A stretch of 64,000 bases of DNA, taken from Reichenbachiella faecimaris (GTDB taxonomy: Bacteria; Bacteroidota; Bacteroidia; Cytophagales; Cyclobacteriaceae). The DNA is taken from contig NZ_FWYF01000002.1 of the NCBI RefSeq assembly GCF_900176375.1, forward strand, positions 656,161 through 720,160, written 5' to 3'. The notes under the pieces were generated by a model. The model made no database searches and had not been told where the DNA came from. It worked only from the letters and a program-made list of their open reading frames with translations. The first letter of the stretch is position 1. Each line of letters begins with the position of its first letter. Positions 1 through 7,602 of this stretch are shown here, in pieces. Both the position numbers and the translations under genes were made by a program.

Positions 1-1
1 A

Positions 2-775
2 AATACGATTCCAGCGTTTATCAAAGCCGTAGAGCTTGGCGTCACTACATTAGAGCTGGATTTGGCAGTGACTAAGGACAAAGAACTGCTAGTCAGCCAC
101 GACCCTTTCATGTCGCACAAGTTTTCTACCACTCCTGAAGGGGTTCCTATAGAAAAGCACGAAGAATTAGCTTACAACATCTATAAGATGAGCTATGAAG
201 AGATCAAGACTTACGACGTAGGTTCCAGGTTTCAAAAGCAATTCCCAGATCAGGAGTTGATGAAACTTCACAAACCCCTACTCAAAGAGTTGATAGTGGC
301 AGTCAATAGGCATCTGGAAGAAAAACAGCTGTCACCTGTCCGCTACAACATTGAAATTAAAAGCGAACCCATTGGTGATTCTATCTATCACCCAGCTCCT
401 GCTGAATATTCCCAACTCGTTTACGACTTTATCAGCAAGGAAATGGACACGACCATGCTCAATGTGCAATCCTTTGATTTTAGAATTCTTCAATATTTTC
501 ATGACCATTATCCAGATGTCAAATTGGCCGTCTTGGTCGAAAATGCATTGCCCATAGAAGAAAACCTAGCAAACCTTGGGTTCACACCAGAAATCTATAG
601 CTGCTATTATCACCTGCTTGACGCTGAAAAAGTTGCCTGGCTTCAATCGCAGGGCATGCAAGTCATCCCTTGGACGGTAAATGAAAAAGAAGACATTCAG
701 CGCATACTTGACTGGGGAGTTGACGGCATTATTTCTGACTACCCAAATCGAGTATTAGAATTTATTTCGAATTAA
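2..775 (+). CDS. Glycerophosphodiester phosphodiesterase (5' end cut by window)
   Basis: Probable glycerophosphodiester phosphodiesterase of the GDPD/UgpQ family, which hydrolyses glycerophosphodiesters to glycerol 3-phosphate and an alcohol. The frame is open to the window edge, so the N-terminal HRG motif is missing. The first visible residues, NTIPAF, match the family's ENT..AF stretch, followed by LELDLAV and VSHDP, which carry the acidic metal ligands and a catalytic His. The C-terminal GVDGIISDYPNR is the usual last motif of the barrel. A TTG codon at 62 could look like a start, but family similarity continues upstream of it. A second family member with a membrane anchor lies at 48566-49507. 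Confidence 0.9.
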   Translation, partial: NTIPAFIKAVELGVTTLELDLAVTKDKELLVSHDPFMSHKFSTTPEGVPIEKHEELAYNIYKMSYEEIKTYDVGSRFQKQFPDQELMKLHKPLLKELIVAVNRHLEEKQLSPVRYNIEIKSEPIGDSIYHPAPAEYSQLVYDFISKEMDTTMLNVQSFDFRILQYFHDHYPDVKLAVLVENALPIEENLANLGFTPEIYSCYYHLLDAEKVAWLQSQGMQVIPWTVNEKEDIQRILDWGVDGIISDYPNRVLEFISN

Positions 776-780
776 CTTTG
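773..780 (+). promoter_or_regulatory. Bacteroidota -7 box overlapping a stop codon
   Basis: TAACTTTG is an exact match to the Bacteroidota housekeeping -7 element TAnnTTTG. It shares its first three bases with the TAA stop of the preceding gene and ends 37 bases before the ATG at 818. No convincing TTTG -33 box is seen. Proposed as the promoter of the dehydratase gene. Confidence 0.45.
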
Positions 781-817
781 ATGCTTGCATAATCTTTAAA
801 GGGCGGATTTATCAACT

Positions 818-1762
818 ATGGAAATACCAAGTCTTAGTGACATCAAGCGTGCGCACACGCGAATAACCAAATACATCGTACGTACACCAATCATGACTTC
901 TCAGACCATCAATGAAATGGTTGGTGGCGAAGTGTTTTTCAAATGTGAGAATTTTCAGAAAGTAGGCGCATTCAAAATGCGTGGTGCTTCGAACATTATC
1001 ATGTCCTACCGACCAGAGGATCGTGTCAACGGATTTGTCACGCATTCTTCAGGGAATCATGCCCAAGCCGTGGCGCTTGCGTCGAAGGTCGCTGGGGCGA
1101 AGGCATATATCGTAATGCCAGAAAATGCGCCTCAGGTGAAAAAAGATGCAGTAAAAGAATATGGTGCAGAGATTACTTTCTGCGAACCAACGGAAGAAGC
1201 GCGAGTAGCCGCTTGTGCCAAAATCATGAATGAAACTGGCGCCATTCAGGTTCACCCGTTTCATGATCCAAGAATTATTGCTGGACAGGCCACTTGTGCC
1301 AAGGAGTTTATAGAAGAATATCCAGATTTGGATTTTATGATCTCGCCAGTAGGTGGCGGAGGTCTGGCTGCCGGATCTGCTCTAGCTCTGAGCTATGTCA
1401 GTCCTACTACAAAAATGATTTTGGCCGAACCCTCTAATGTAGACGACACCTACAGATCGTTCAAATCTGGAAAATTAGTTGGTGTGGATAGCCCTGAATC
1501 AATTGCAGATGGACTTTTAGTTTCTGTGGGGAAACTAAACTTTGAAATCATCAAGGAGCATGTTTCTGAAATTTATCGCGTAGAGGAACAGGAAATTGTG
1601 GATGCCATGCGTTTGATCTGGGAAAGAATGAAGGTCATTATTGAGCCTTCAAGTGCTGTGGCAGTGGCTGCCCTACTCAAAAACAAAAAGCAATTTGTTG
1701 GTAAGAAAACAGGACTGATCATTACTGGTGGTAATGTGCAATTGGATGCCCTGCCTTTTTAG
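818..1762 (+). CDS. PLP-dependent threonine/serine dehydratase or serine racemase
   Basis: Fold-type II pyridoxal-phosphate enzyme of the threonine ammonia-lyase / serine racemase group, 314 residues. Lys53 in the KVGAFKMRGA segment is the expected Schiff-base lysine. SSGNHAQ (about 77-83) and GGGGL (179-183) are the substrate- and phosphate-binding loops. There is no C-terminal ACT-type regulatory domain, so it resembles the catabolic or racemase forms, not the feedback-inhibited biosynthetic IlvA. Whether it deaminates Thr, Ser or hydroxyaspartate, or racemises Ser, cannot be decided from sequence. Single gene with its own putative promoter; the next gene is convergent. Confidence 0.88.
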   Translation: MEIPSLSDIKRAHTRITKYIVRTPIMTSQTINEMVGGEVFFKCENFQKVGAFKMRGASNIIMSYRPEDRVNGFVTHSSGNHAQAVALASKVAGAKAYIVMPENAPQVKKDAVKEYGAEITFCEPTEEARVAACAKIMNETGAIQVHPFHDPRIIAGQATCAKEFIEEYPDLDFMISPVGGGGLAAGSALALSYVSPTTKMILAEPSNVDDTYRSFKSGKLVGVDSPESIADGLLVSVGKLNFEIIKEHVSEIYRVEEQEIVDAMRLIWERMKVIIEPSSAVAVAALLKNKKQFVGKKTGLIITGGNVQLDALPF

Positions 1763-1784
1763 AAGCGAGTCCTATGACTTCGTC

Positions 1785-1809
1785 ATCACCCAGCGTCAGT
1801 CTGGGTGAT
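1785..1809. terminator. Hairpin between convergent genes
   Basis: ATCACCCAG and CTGGGTGAT form a perfect 9-bp stem with a 7-base loop in the gap between the dehydratase gene and the convergent nuclease gene. No T-run follows on either strand, so it could act in mRNA 3' processing or be a weak bidirectional terminator; an intrinsic terminator is not proven. Confidence 0.4.
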
Positions 1810-1904
1810 CTGCCAACACTAAGTACAGAAGGTGCTTATACAGCCTACCTCCCCTAACTTTAGTGCCACAAGCAGGGCTATGACGAGGTGTTATTAATCA
1901 CTGG

Positions 1905-2675
1905 CTAGCCATAAATCTCATTAAGAATTCCAGCTAATCGTATGCCTGCTTTGAGTAAGCGTTCGTTTACCGTCCTAATGTGCGTATAATTGTAATCGTA
2001 TCTGAGTTTTCCATTTTCAGGAATATCATACACAGCTTTCCTATAAGACAGCGCTTCGTCTACCCAAATCATGATGCCCTCACTTTGCCATTTTTCGATC
2101 TCAGCCACTGTAGCCGTATCAATCCATTTCACATATTCTGTGTAACTCAGCTGCTGGTGATCGATCAGGCCGCTGTCCCAAACACGGTGCAGGTTATAAC
2201 TCTTGTCCCACATAAAATCCACCTTCACATTGTTGCCGCCATAATCTTCCCCATTGCCTACATGCAAGGGCTGATGTATGTCTCCCACCATGTGCACCAG
2301 GTATTTCAGGTTTTCTATTTCTGACTCGTAAGTAAATTCTTTGGAGGTCAGCTCTTTGATCAACCTATTTATGGTTTGAATCGCATCTCCTTCTTCGGGT
2401 ACACCCGCCTCCTGATATGTTTTACCATCAGGTATGGTACAGTAGTGCCAGGGAGTCATAAAATCTTTTGTCCGATCCGCACGAATAAAATCCATGTAAT
2501 TGCCCACCATGCCCAAATGCTCATCTCCCAGTATGGCCTGAATATTTTTCTTTGCCTTGCTGGTCAGGTGGTCATAAGCAATTTGCCCTACCACGCGATG
2601 TCCTGTTTTCCCCCAGGAAAAAGCAGAGGAATAAGTAATAAAAGTCAGGAGCAGAAATGTGAGGGTTTTTTTCAT
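1905..2675 (-). CDS. Secreted S1/P1-type nuclease
   Basis: Zinc-dependent S1/P1 nuclease that cleaves single-stranded nucleic acid and 3'-nucleotides, 256 residues. A signal peptide covers residues 1-20, and cleavage would leave Trp21 as the mature N terminus, which is the first zinc ligand in this family. The other ligands can be placed by spacing: His26, probably Asp67, His77, His128, Asp132, His138, His163 and Asp167. The HMVGDIHQPLHVG and NLHRVWD motifs are intact, so it should be active. It is exported, probably to scavenge phosphate or nucleotides. It is shorter than eukaryotic P1 but typical for bacterial members. Confidence 0.93.
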   Translation of the reverse strand: MKKTLTFLLLTFITYSSAFSWGKTGHRVVGQIAYDHLTSKAKKNIQAILGDEHLGMVGNYMDFIRADRTKDFMTPWHYCTIPDGKTYQEAGVPEEGDAIQTINRLIKELTSKEFTYESEIENLKYLVHMVGDIHQPLHVGNGEDYGGNNVKVDFMWDKSYNLHRVWDSGLIDHQQLSYTEYVKWIDTATVAEIEKWQSEGIMIWVDEALSYRKAVYDIPENGKLRYDYNYTHIRTVNERLLKAGIRLAGILNEIYG

Positions 2676-2704
2676 TTTGTGTTTGGCTACATTGAAATGT
2701 AAAT

Positions 2705-2929
2705 TTAATCGGAACTTTCCTTTAGTAAGGCATCTACTTTTGAAAAGTCGCTTTTTGCAATTTTAATGACAATATCACTGTCAAAAGGATTGCTTCCAAC
2801 GTAGTCATCAAGATCTCCAGATTTTTCGAAAGCCCGCTCAAATGTGACATTATGATTTTGTAAAATCTCCATGAGCGCTTCAGCTTCAAGGGGGTCTCGG
2901 TAGGTGCGGAAGGGGGTCAGGGGTTTCAA
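2705..2929 (-). CDS. DUF2007-like small protein
   Basis: Small soluble protein of 74 residues resembling the DUF2007 'putative signal transducing protein' family: a ferredoxin-like module starting with a TYRDPLEAEALMEILQ segment and ending in a second helix. The function of the family is not settled. The frame has no ATG; TTG at 2929 is the only reasonable start. It lies 29 bases upstream of the nuclease gene on the same strand, so the two may be co-transcribed. The upstream flank, shared with the divergent permease gene, holds a 10-bp inverted repeat. Confidence 0.7.
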   Translation of the reverse strand: MKPLTPFRTYRDPLEAEALMEILQNHNVTFERAFEKSGDLDDYVGSNPFDSDIVIKIAKSDFSKVDALLKESSD

Positions 2930-2941
2930 TATATTGACTTT

Positions 2942-2967
2942 CTTATGATTACAATTCTAATCATAAG
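2942..2967. promoter_or_regulatory. Inverted repeat between divergent genes
   Basis: CTTATGATTA and TAATCATAAG are perfect 10-bp arms around a 6-base spacer, 12 bases upstream of the TTG start of the DUF2007-like gene and 125 bases upstream of the divergent permease gene. Size, symmetry and place fit a repressor operator; an RNA hairpin in a leader is the alternative. Confidence 0.45.
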
Positions 2968-3091
2968 TTTTGGTTTTCAACATTCTCTAATTCAAGAATC
3001 TTATATTCTAACCATTAACCACTCCAGTAAAAGCCCGTGCGTTTCTTTGTTATTTTTATTACTTTGAATAAAAGTCTCTAATCTCAAAGAC

Positions 3092-5542
3092 ATGCTTAAA
3101 AACTATATTCTCAGTGCTATTCGAAACATAACAAAAAAGAAACTCTACTCATCACTCAATATTTTGGGACTTGCTATTGGCATGGCTGGTACTTTGCTGA
3201 TCCTCCAATATGTGAGGTTTGAAACAAGCTATAACAATTTTCACGAACATAGAGACAACATCTATCGCATCAGTTATTCAAAGGAAAAATCAGGTGTCGA
3301 ATCATTTAATACAGTCCTAACCTATATGGGTGTGGGGCCTCTGATGGTGCAGCAGTTTCCTGAAGTGGTGGATTTTACTAGACTTCACCCTGCCAATCTT
3401 ATAACCTCAAAGGCCTTGATACAAAAAGACGAACACCTATTCGAAGAAGAAGGCATATATTTTACAGACCCTTCTTTTTTTACTATTTTTTCCTTCGAGT
3501 TAGTTGAAGGTGATCCCAGCACTGCACTTAACGAACAATTCTCTGCTGTAATTTCTGAGAGTATGGCCAAAAAGTATTTTGGGAATGAAAACCCTATCGG
3601 AAAAACCATACGCAAAGACCGTGATGAAAATTATATAATCACAGGTATTATAAAAGACACGCCCAAAAATTCTCATATCAAAATCAATCTGCTTCTTTCT
3701 CACAATACGCTATCAACAATTATGGGCGAACATTGGGATCCCAACAACCTGACGGCCTTTCACGGACACTTATATATCAAAACTGTTTTGGGTACAAATC
3801 CCGAATTGTTGGCCAAAAAATTCCCTCAGTTTGTAATGGACTATATAGGAGGCAAGGAGCTTGCCGAGCAGGATGTGGTCTTAAAGTTTGCTATGCTACC
3901 AATATCTGACATTCATCTCAAATCTCACATTGAACACGAGGCAGAAATCAATGGTGATCAAGACATAGTGGACTATATGACCATCGTGGGTTATTTAATT
4001 CTAATCATTGCCTTAGTCAACTACGTAAACCTTGCGACAGCCAGAGCACTTGAAAGAGCCAAAGAAATTGGTGTTAGAAAGGCCATTGGAGCGAATAAGT
4101 CCCTCCTGTTTATTCAGTATATGACCGAATCATTTGTTGTAAATTTCCTTGCTGTCACTCTCGGTCTTTTTTTGGTTTGGTCCATCCAACCATTTTTGGA
4201 TCAATTAGGCGCACCCAAACTCCAAAATACCAATATCCTACAGGAGGTTTGGTTCTGGCTGGCTCTACTGATTGTTTGGATTACTTCTAGTTTACTCTCA
4301 GGTTTTTACCCAGCCTTTGTACTTGCCTCCTATCACCCAGTTGCCGTTTTAAAAGGAAAGTTAATGGCCAACCGAAAAGGGATTTTACTAAGAAAAGGGT
4401 TTGTGATATTTCAGTTTGCCTGTTCAGCCTGTTTAATTATTGGAACGATTATTATATTCTCACAAATCACTTACATGCGTGATCAAAAGCTTGGGATGAA
4501 TATAGACGACAAATTTATACTCAAAGGGCCAGCCGTAAAAGACTCAACACTCAACACAAAATATAAAGCATTCAAAAATGCTCTACTTCAGCTTCCAGGA
4601 GTAAAAAGTGTAACAGGAAGCAACAGTATTCCTGGGAAGGAATTAAACTCTGCAACATGGTTCAGTCGAGTGGATAACCCTGAGGCAGACAGCAAGTTTT
4701 GCTATATTAATGCCATTCAAAGCGACTTTGCTCAATACTACGAGTTAACCTTTGTAGCAGGTCACAATTTTACCGAAACCGATCAAACGGCCATCCTGCT
4801 CAATGAAACTGCAGTGAAGCTATTTGATTTCAAAAATTTAGAATTTGCCATTGGAAAAACTCTAGTGATAGGGAACCCTAATGATCCAGATAATCAAAAA
4901 TGGAAAATCGCTGGTATAGTCAAGGATTTTAATCAACAATCACTCAAGAACGACATTAGCCCCTTGATACTACTAAAAAGTGACCGAGCCACTAACTTTA
5001 TTTCTATGCAATTGAATCGTACTGAGACAGGATTTAGTAATCTTGGTCGAACCATAGATCAGGTACGTGAACACTGGCTAAATTATTTCCCAGGTAATCC
5101 TTTCAACTATCACTTTCTCCGTACTGAGTTTGACGAGCAGTACAAAACCGAATTGGAGTTTGGGCGGCTACTTTCCATTTTTTCTGGTGTTGCTATATTG
5201 GTTGCCATACTCGGGCTGATCGGGTTGTCATCATACACCATACAGCAACGTACGAAAGAGTTAGGAATTCGTAAGGCACTAGGATCCGGCACAAAAGGAA
5301 TTGTAATTCTTTTAAGCAAGGATATCTTCCAACCAATCCTGATTGCTAATCTAATTACATGGCCCATTTGTTGGTATGTATTTTCGGACTGGCTGACCGG
5401 TTTTGCCTTTCGAACACCAATGAGTATTTGGCCTTTCATGCTTTCTCTTGCAATGATCAGTATTGTAGCTGTCTCTGCTCTTGCATATCAGATTACCAAA
5501 GCTTCTCTATCCAATCCGGTTAAAGCATTAAGGTATGAATAG
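3092..5542 (+). CDS. FtsX/MacB-type ABC transporter permease
   Basis: Large permease (816 residues) with the duplicated plan common in Bacteroidota. A first transmembrane helix (about 20-42) is followed by a periplasmic MacB core domain, then helices around 295-420 with the conserved AKEIGVRKAIGA coupling motif. A second helix near 435-460, a second periplasmic domain and final helices around 690-810 carry a second TKELGIRKALGSG motif. No ATPase is encoded next to it, so it must pair with a LolD/MacB-like ATPase made elsewhere. Such proteins probably act in lipoprotein or peptide export, cell-envelope signalling or antibiotic efflux. Single gene. Confidence 0.88.
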   Translation: MLKNYILSAIRNITKKKLYSSLNILGLAIGMAGTLLILQYVRFETSYNNFHEHRDNIYRISYSKEKSGVESFNTVLTYMGVGPLMVQQFPEVVDFTRLHPANLITSKALIQKDEHLFEEEGIYFTDPSFFTIFSFELVEGDPSTALNEQFSAVISESMAKKYFGNENPIGKTIRKDRDENYIITGIIKDTPKNSHIKINLLLSHNTLSTIMGEHWDPNNLTAFHGHLYIKTVLGTNPELLAKKFPQFVMDYIGGKELAEQDVVLKFAMLPISDIHLKSHIEHEAEINGDQDIVDYMTIVGYLILIIALVNYVNLATARALERAKEIGVRKAIGANKSLLFIQYMTESFVVNFLAVTLGLFLVWSIQPFLDQLGAPKLQNTNILQEVWFWLALLIVWITSSLLSGFYPAFVLASYHPVAVLKGKLMANRKGILLRKGFVIFQFACSACLIIGTIIIFSQITYMRDQKLGMNIDDKFILKGPAVKDSTLNTKYKAFKNALLQLPGVKSVTGSNSIPGKELNSATWFSRVDNPEADSKFCYINAIQSDFAQYYELTFVAGHNFTETDQTAILLNETAVKLFDFKNLEFAIGKTLVIGNPNDPDNQKWKIAGIVKDFNQQSLKNDISPLILLKSDRATNFISMQLNRTETGFSNLGRTIDQVREHWLNYFPGNPFNYHFLRTEFDEQYKTELEFGRLLSIFSGVAILVAILGLIGLSSYTIQQRTKELGIRKALGSGTKGIVILLSKDIFQPILIANLITWPICWYVFSDWLTGFAFRTPMSIWPFMLSLAMISIVAVSALAYQITKASLSNPVKALRYE

Positions 5543-5605
5543 AGATTGTTACATTAGATATTAAATCAAATGAAGTCGAAACTTTGGACAAGTTGTTTCC
5601 ATATA

Positions 5606-7069
5606 TCACTCTGCATAAGTTTCCACCACATTGATCATGGCTTCCTTGCACACTTCACAAAAATAATCTGTGCGTGTAAACATGATACAATTGGGAGAAG
5701 AACGATAGATGCCCTCTGAAGCATAGCCTGCTCCTTCGAAAGCACCTACTTTTTTGGCAAACTCACCACCTTCCAAAAACGCCTGTACTCGAGCATCTTC
5801 GGCTGTTACCTTTTCATCATATAGCGCTTCAGTAGCCGCAATTTCTTCTGCTGAGGCATTGGTACGTTTGAGTTCTGCTATGCGATCGTTGAGCGCTCTT
5901 CGCTCAGCTTGCCAGATCAAACTCGTGCTGTCATAAAAGGCTTTGTTCCAAGGCGTGGGCAATTCTACACGTTCCGACAGTAGATGTTTCCACTTTACAT
6001 TTTCTGGATCTAGTAGAGCCGTGATGTTGGGTTCGGCTGGCTCGTAGCCCTGTGGATAAAAATCGTTGTAGGCAGATGATGACGTATAATATTCATCAGC
6101 CAAGCCAAAGAAAGAATGCCCAAACTCATGCACCATCAGGTATTCACTAAAAATGTTGTCTGAGGTATAGGTACAGTAGAAGTTATATATGCCGCCGCCG
6201 CCATAGCGACTGTGGTTGACCATGATGTACAAAGCGTCATAAGGTGCGTGACCAGCAATATCTCTCAGGGCTTTGTTGTCTTCTGTCAATAAGTATCTCT
6301 CCGACCCCATGGAATTGAAGGTAGCACTTACTGCTGTGTTTTTATCAATCCCAGCCCTAGGTTCATCTATCCCACTGTCCTGAGATTCTTTCAATACGCC
6401 TCTGATGTTGAATCTATCCTTATAAGATTTGCAGGGTTCCGCTTTGAAAAACACATCTGTGAATCTTTTCAGGTCATCCTGGAATTTTTGATTGTCGTCA
6501 GCTGAGTAGCCTTCACCCACGATCAGTATATCAGCTTTGAGATGTGGGTCACCATTATCCAGACTCGCATATACGTTTATGTCTGCATCTTTCAGACCAG
6601 TAGCACTTTGACTAGGGTCTATGGTGGTTCTAAAGACTTCATTCAATTTGCCGTCTTTGTCTCGTTTGTCAAGTGCAAAAATGACTGATTGTCTTGGGTT
6701 GGGGATGATGGCAGATTCATGAAACTGCTTCACTTCACCTTCAATCGCAGGCGTACTGGTTTGGTATTCTTTGAAATAGCTATCAAAACCTTTGGAATAA
6801 ATCAATTCACCAGAAGCTTCATCATAGATTTTGTGATAATAAGCCCCATAATTGAGTGGGTCGATAAGATTGACTAAACTCCCTGCCCAGCCGCCATAAC
6901 TATACAAGCCGTCTATCTCAACAGTTTCCGTATTAGCATCTCCAGTGTGGAAATAATCAATACGCAGTGTCTGGTCAGTAAAGAATTTTTCAAATGTGGT
7001 TTTTGGCTTTTGCTCACAAGCAATAAGTCCACAGCCAAGAACGAAAATCAAGAGTAATCTATTCATCAT
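5606..7069 (-). CDS. M64-family metallopeptidase lipoprotein
   Basis: Zinc metallopeptidase of family M64 (IgA-peptidase type), 487 residues. The N terminus is a lipoprotein signal (LIAC, lipidated Cys18). A beta-rich M64 N-terminal domain comes first, then the catalytic domain with HEFGHSFFGLADEYY around residues 312-326, giving two His ligands, the catalytic Glu and the downstream third ligand. A Cys-containing FCEVC segment lies near the C terminus. Bacteroidetes members cleave extracellular glycoproteins, but the substrate here is unknown. It stands alone between a plus-strand permease gene and a repeat-rich gap. A helical, charged insertion (about 385-425) interrupts the region after the active site. 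Confidence 0.9.
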   Translation of the reverse strand: MMNRLLLIFVLGCGLIACEQKPKTTFEKFFTDQTLRIDYFHTGDANTETVEIDGLYSYGGWAGSLVNLIDPLNYGAYYHKIYDEASGELIYSKGFDSYFKEYQTSTPAIEGEVKQFHESAIIPNPRQSVIFALDKRDKDGKLNEVFRTTIDPSQSATGLKDADINVYASLDNGDPHLKADILIVGEGYSADDNQKFQDDLKRFTDVFFKAEPCKSYKDRFNIRGVLKESQDSGIDEPRAGIDKNTAVSATFNSMGSERYLLTEDNKALRDIAGHAPYDALYIMVNHSRYGGGGIYNFYCTYTSDNIFSEYLMVHEFGHSFFGLADEYYTSSSAYNDFYPQGYEPAEPNITALLDPENVKWKHLLSERVELPTPWNKAFYDSTSLIWQAERRALNDRIAELKRTNASAEEIAATEALYDEKVTAEDARVQAFLEGGEFAKKVGAFEGAGYASEGIYRSSPNCIMFTRTDYFCEVCKEAMINVVETYAE

Positions 7070-7146
7070 TTTAAGGTTTTAAGACAGGTAAATTAATGTA
7101 ATTCGGATGAATTGGAAAAAGAGAAATTCTTAAAAGCTAAGTAATT

Positions 7147-7231
7147 TGTCATTTCGAGTGCATCGAGAAACCTTAACATCACGTGATGCAGTTTTAATCT
7201 TATTTAGATTTCTCCTATCGTCGAAATGACA
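7147..7231. repeat. REP/MITE-like palindromic repeat
   Basis: Perfect 11-bp terminal inverted repeats (TGTCATTTCGA at 7147-7157, TCGAAATGACA at 7221-7231), with inner GAGAAA/TTTCTC arms and a 12-bp palindrome CATCACGTGATG at 7178-7189. The TGTCATTTCGA...GAGAAAT pattern is one I associate with dispersed intergenic repeats in Bacteroidota genomes. Only one copy is seen in this window. Confidence 0.6.
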
Positions 7232-7279
7232 GGAGCTAATGGAACTTCTCCATTAGGTTCAGAAATGACATGTTCATAC

Positions 7280-7312
7280 AAAAAAATAGCGCGTCCCAGA
7301 ATGGAGCGCGCC
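7280..7312 (-). terminator. Terminator-like hairpin, minus strand
   Basis: Read on the minus strand, an 8-bp GC-rich stem with one bulged base and a 6-base loop is followed by seven T. No minus-strand gene lies upstream of it; only the M64 gene lies downstream. It therefore either ends a small RNA started around 7400 or attenuates the M64 transcript. The bases just upstream (G/T-rich linker, hairpin with a CAC loop) resemble those before the hairpin at 16027-16056. Confidence 0.45.
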
Positions 7313-7445
7313 ATAATCACCAACCTAACCTTAAACAATGAATCGCGAGTGCGCGATCATGAATAGATTTATACTCTGCTTATGTAAAGGATTATTGATG
7401 AGAAAAAGTTCCAGCACCTTTGATTTAATTTTCGCCATTCACTTG

Positions 7446-7517
7446 GTGATACTTTCTCAAAACTTAAATGATACGTCATCATGAATGGAATGACGAACTA
7501 CTTTTGAGAATTATCAC
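7446..7517. repeat. Nested inverted repeat upstream of mfd
   Basis: Outer arms GTGATA/TATCAC and TTCTCAAAA/TTTTGAGAA, separated by a small asymmetric bulge, enclose inner arms CGTCAT/ATGACG (7474-7479, 7490-7495). The whole stretch can fold into one long imperfect hairpin or cruciform. It ends 60 bases before the mfd -7 box. Confidence 0.5.
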
Positions 7518-7577
7518 TTCGTCGTACCCGAAGGCAATTTGTATTTCACAAGCTAGGTTCGCCAATCACAAAACCCT

Positions 7578-7585
7578 TACTTTTG
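7578..7585 (+). promoter_or_regulatory. -7 box of mfd
   Basis: TACTTTTG matches TAnnTTTG exactly and ends 17 bases before the GTG start of mfd, which implies a very short leader. No good -33 TTTG is present at the usual distance. Confidence 0.5.
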
Positions 7586-7602
7586 TGCCTTAATTTCAAG
7601 GT

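Larger units (their letters stand above)
7070..7602. other. 533-base noncoding region rich in inverted repeats
   Basis: No credible gene; the only ORF with an ATG (7338) is 48 codons and overlaps a hairpin. The gap holds a repeat at 7147-7231, a terminator-like hairpin at 7280-7312, a nested inverted repeat at 7446-7517 and a -7 box at 7578-7585 for mfd. The divergent arrangement means it must contain promoters for both the M64 gene and mfd. Confidence 0.7.

Noticed and set aside
7338-7484. 48-codon ORF starting at ATG in the gap upstream of mfd
   Set aside because: Composition is not protein-like and it overlaps hairpins on the other strand; no ribosome-binding or family evidence.
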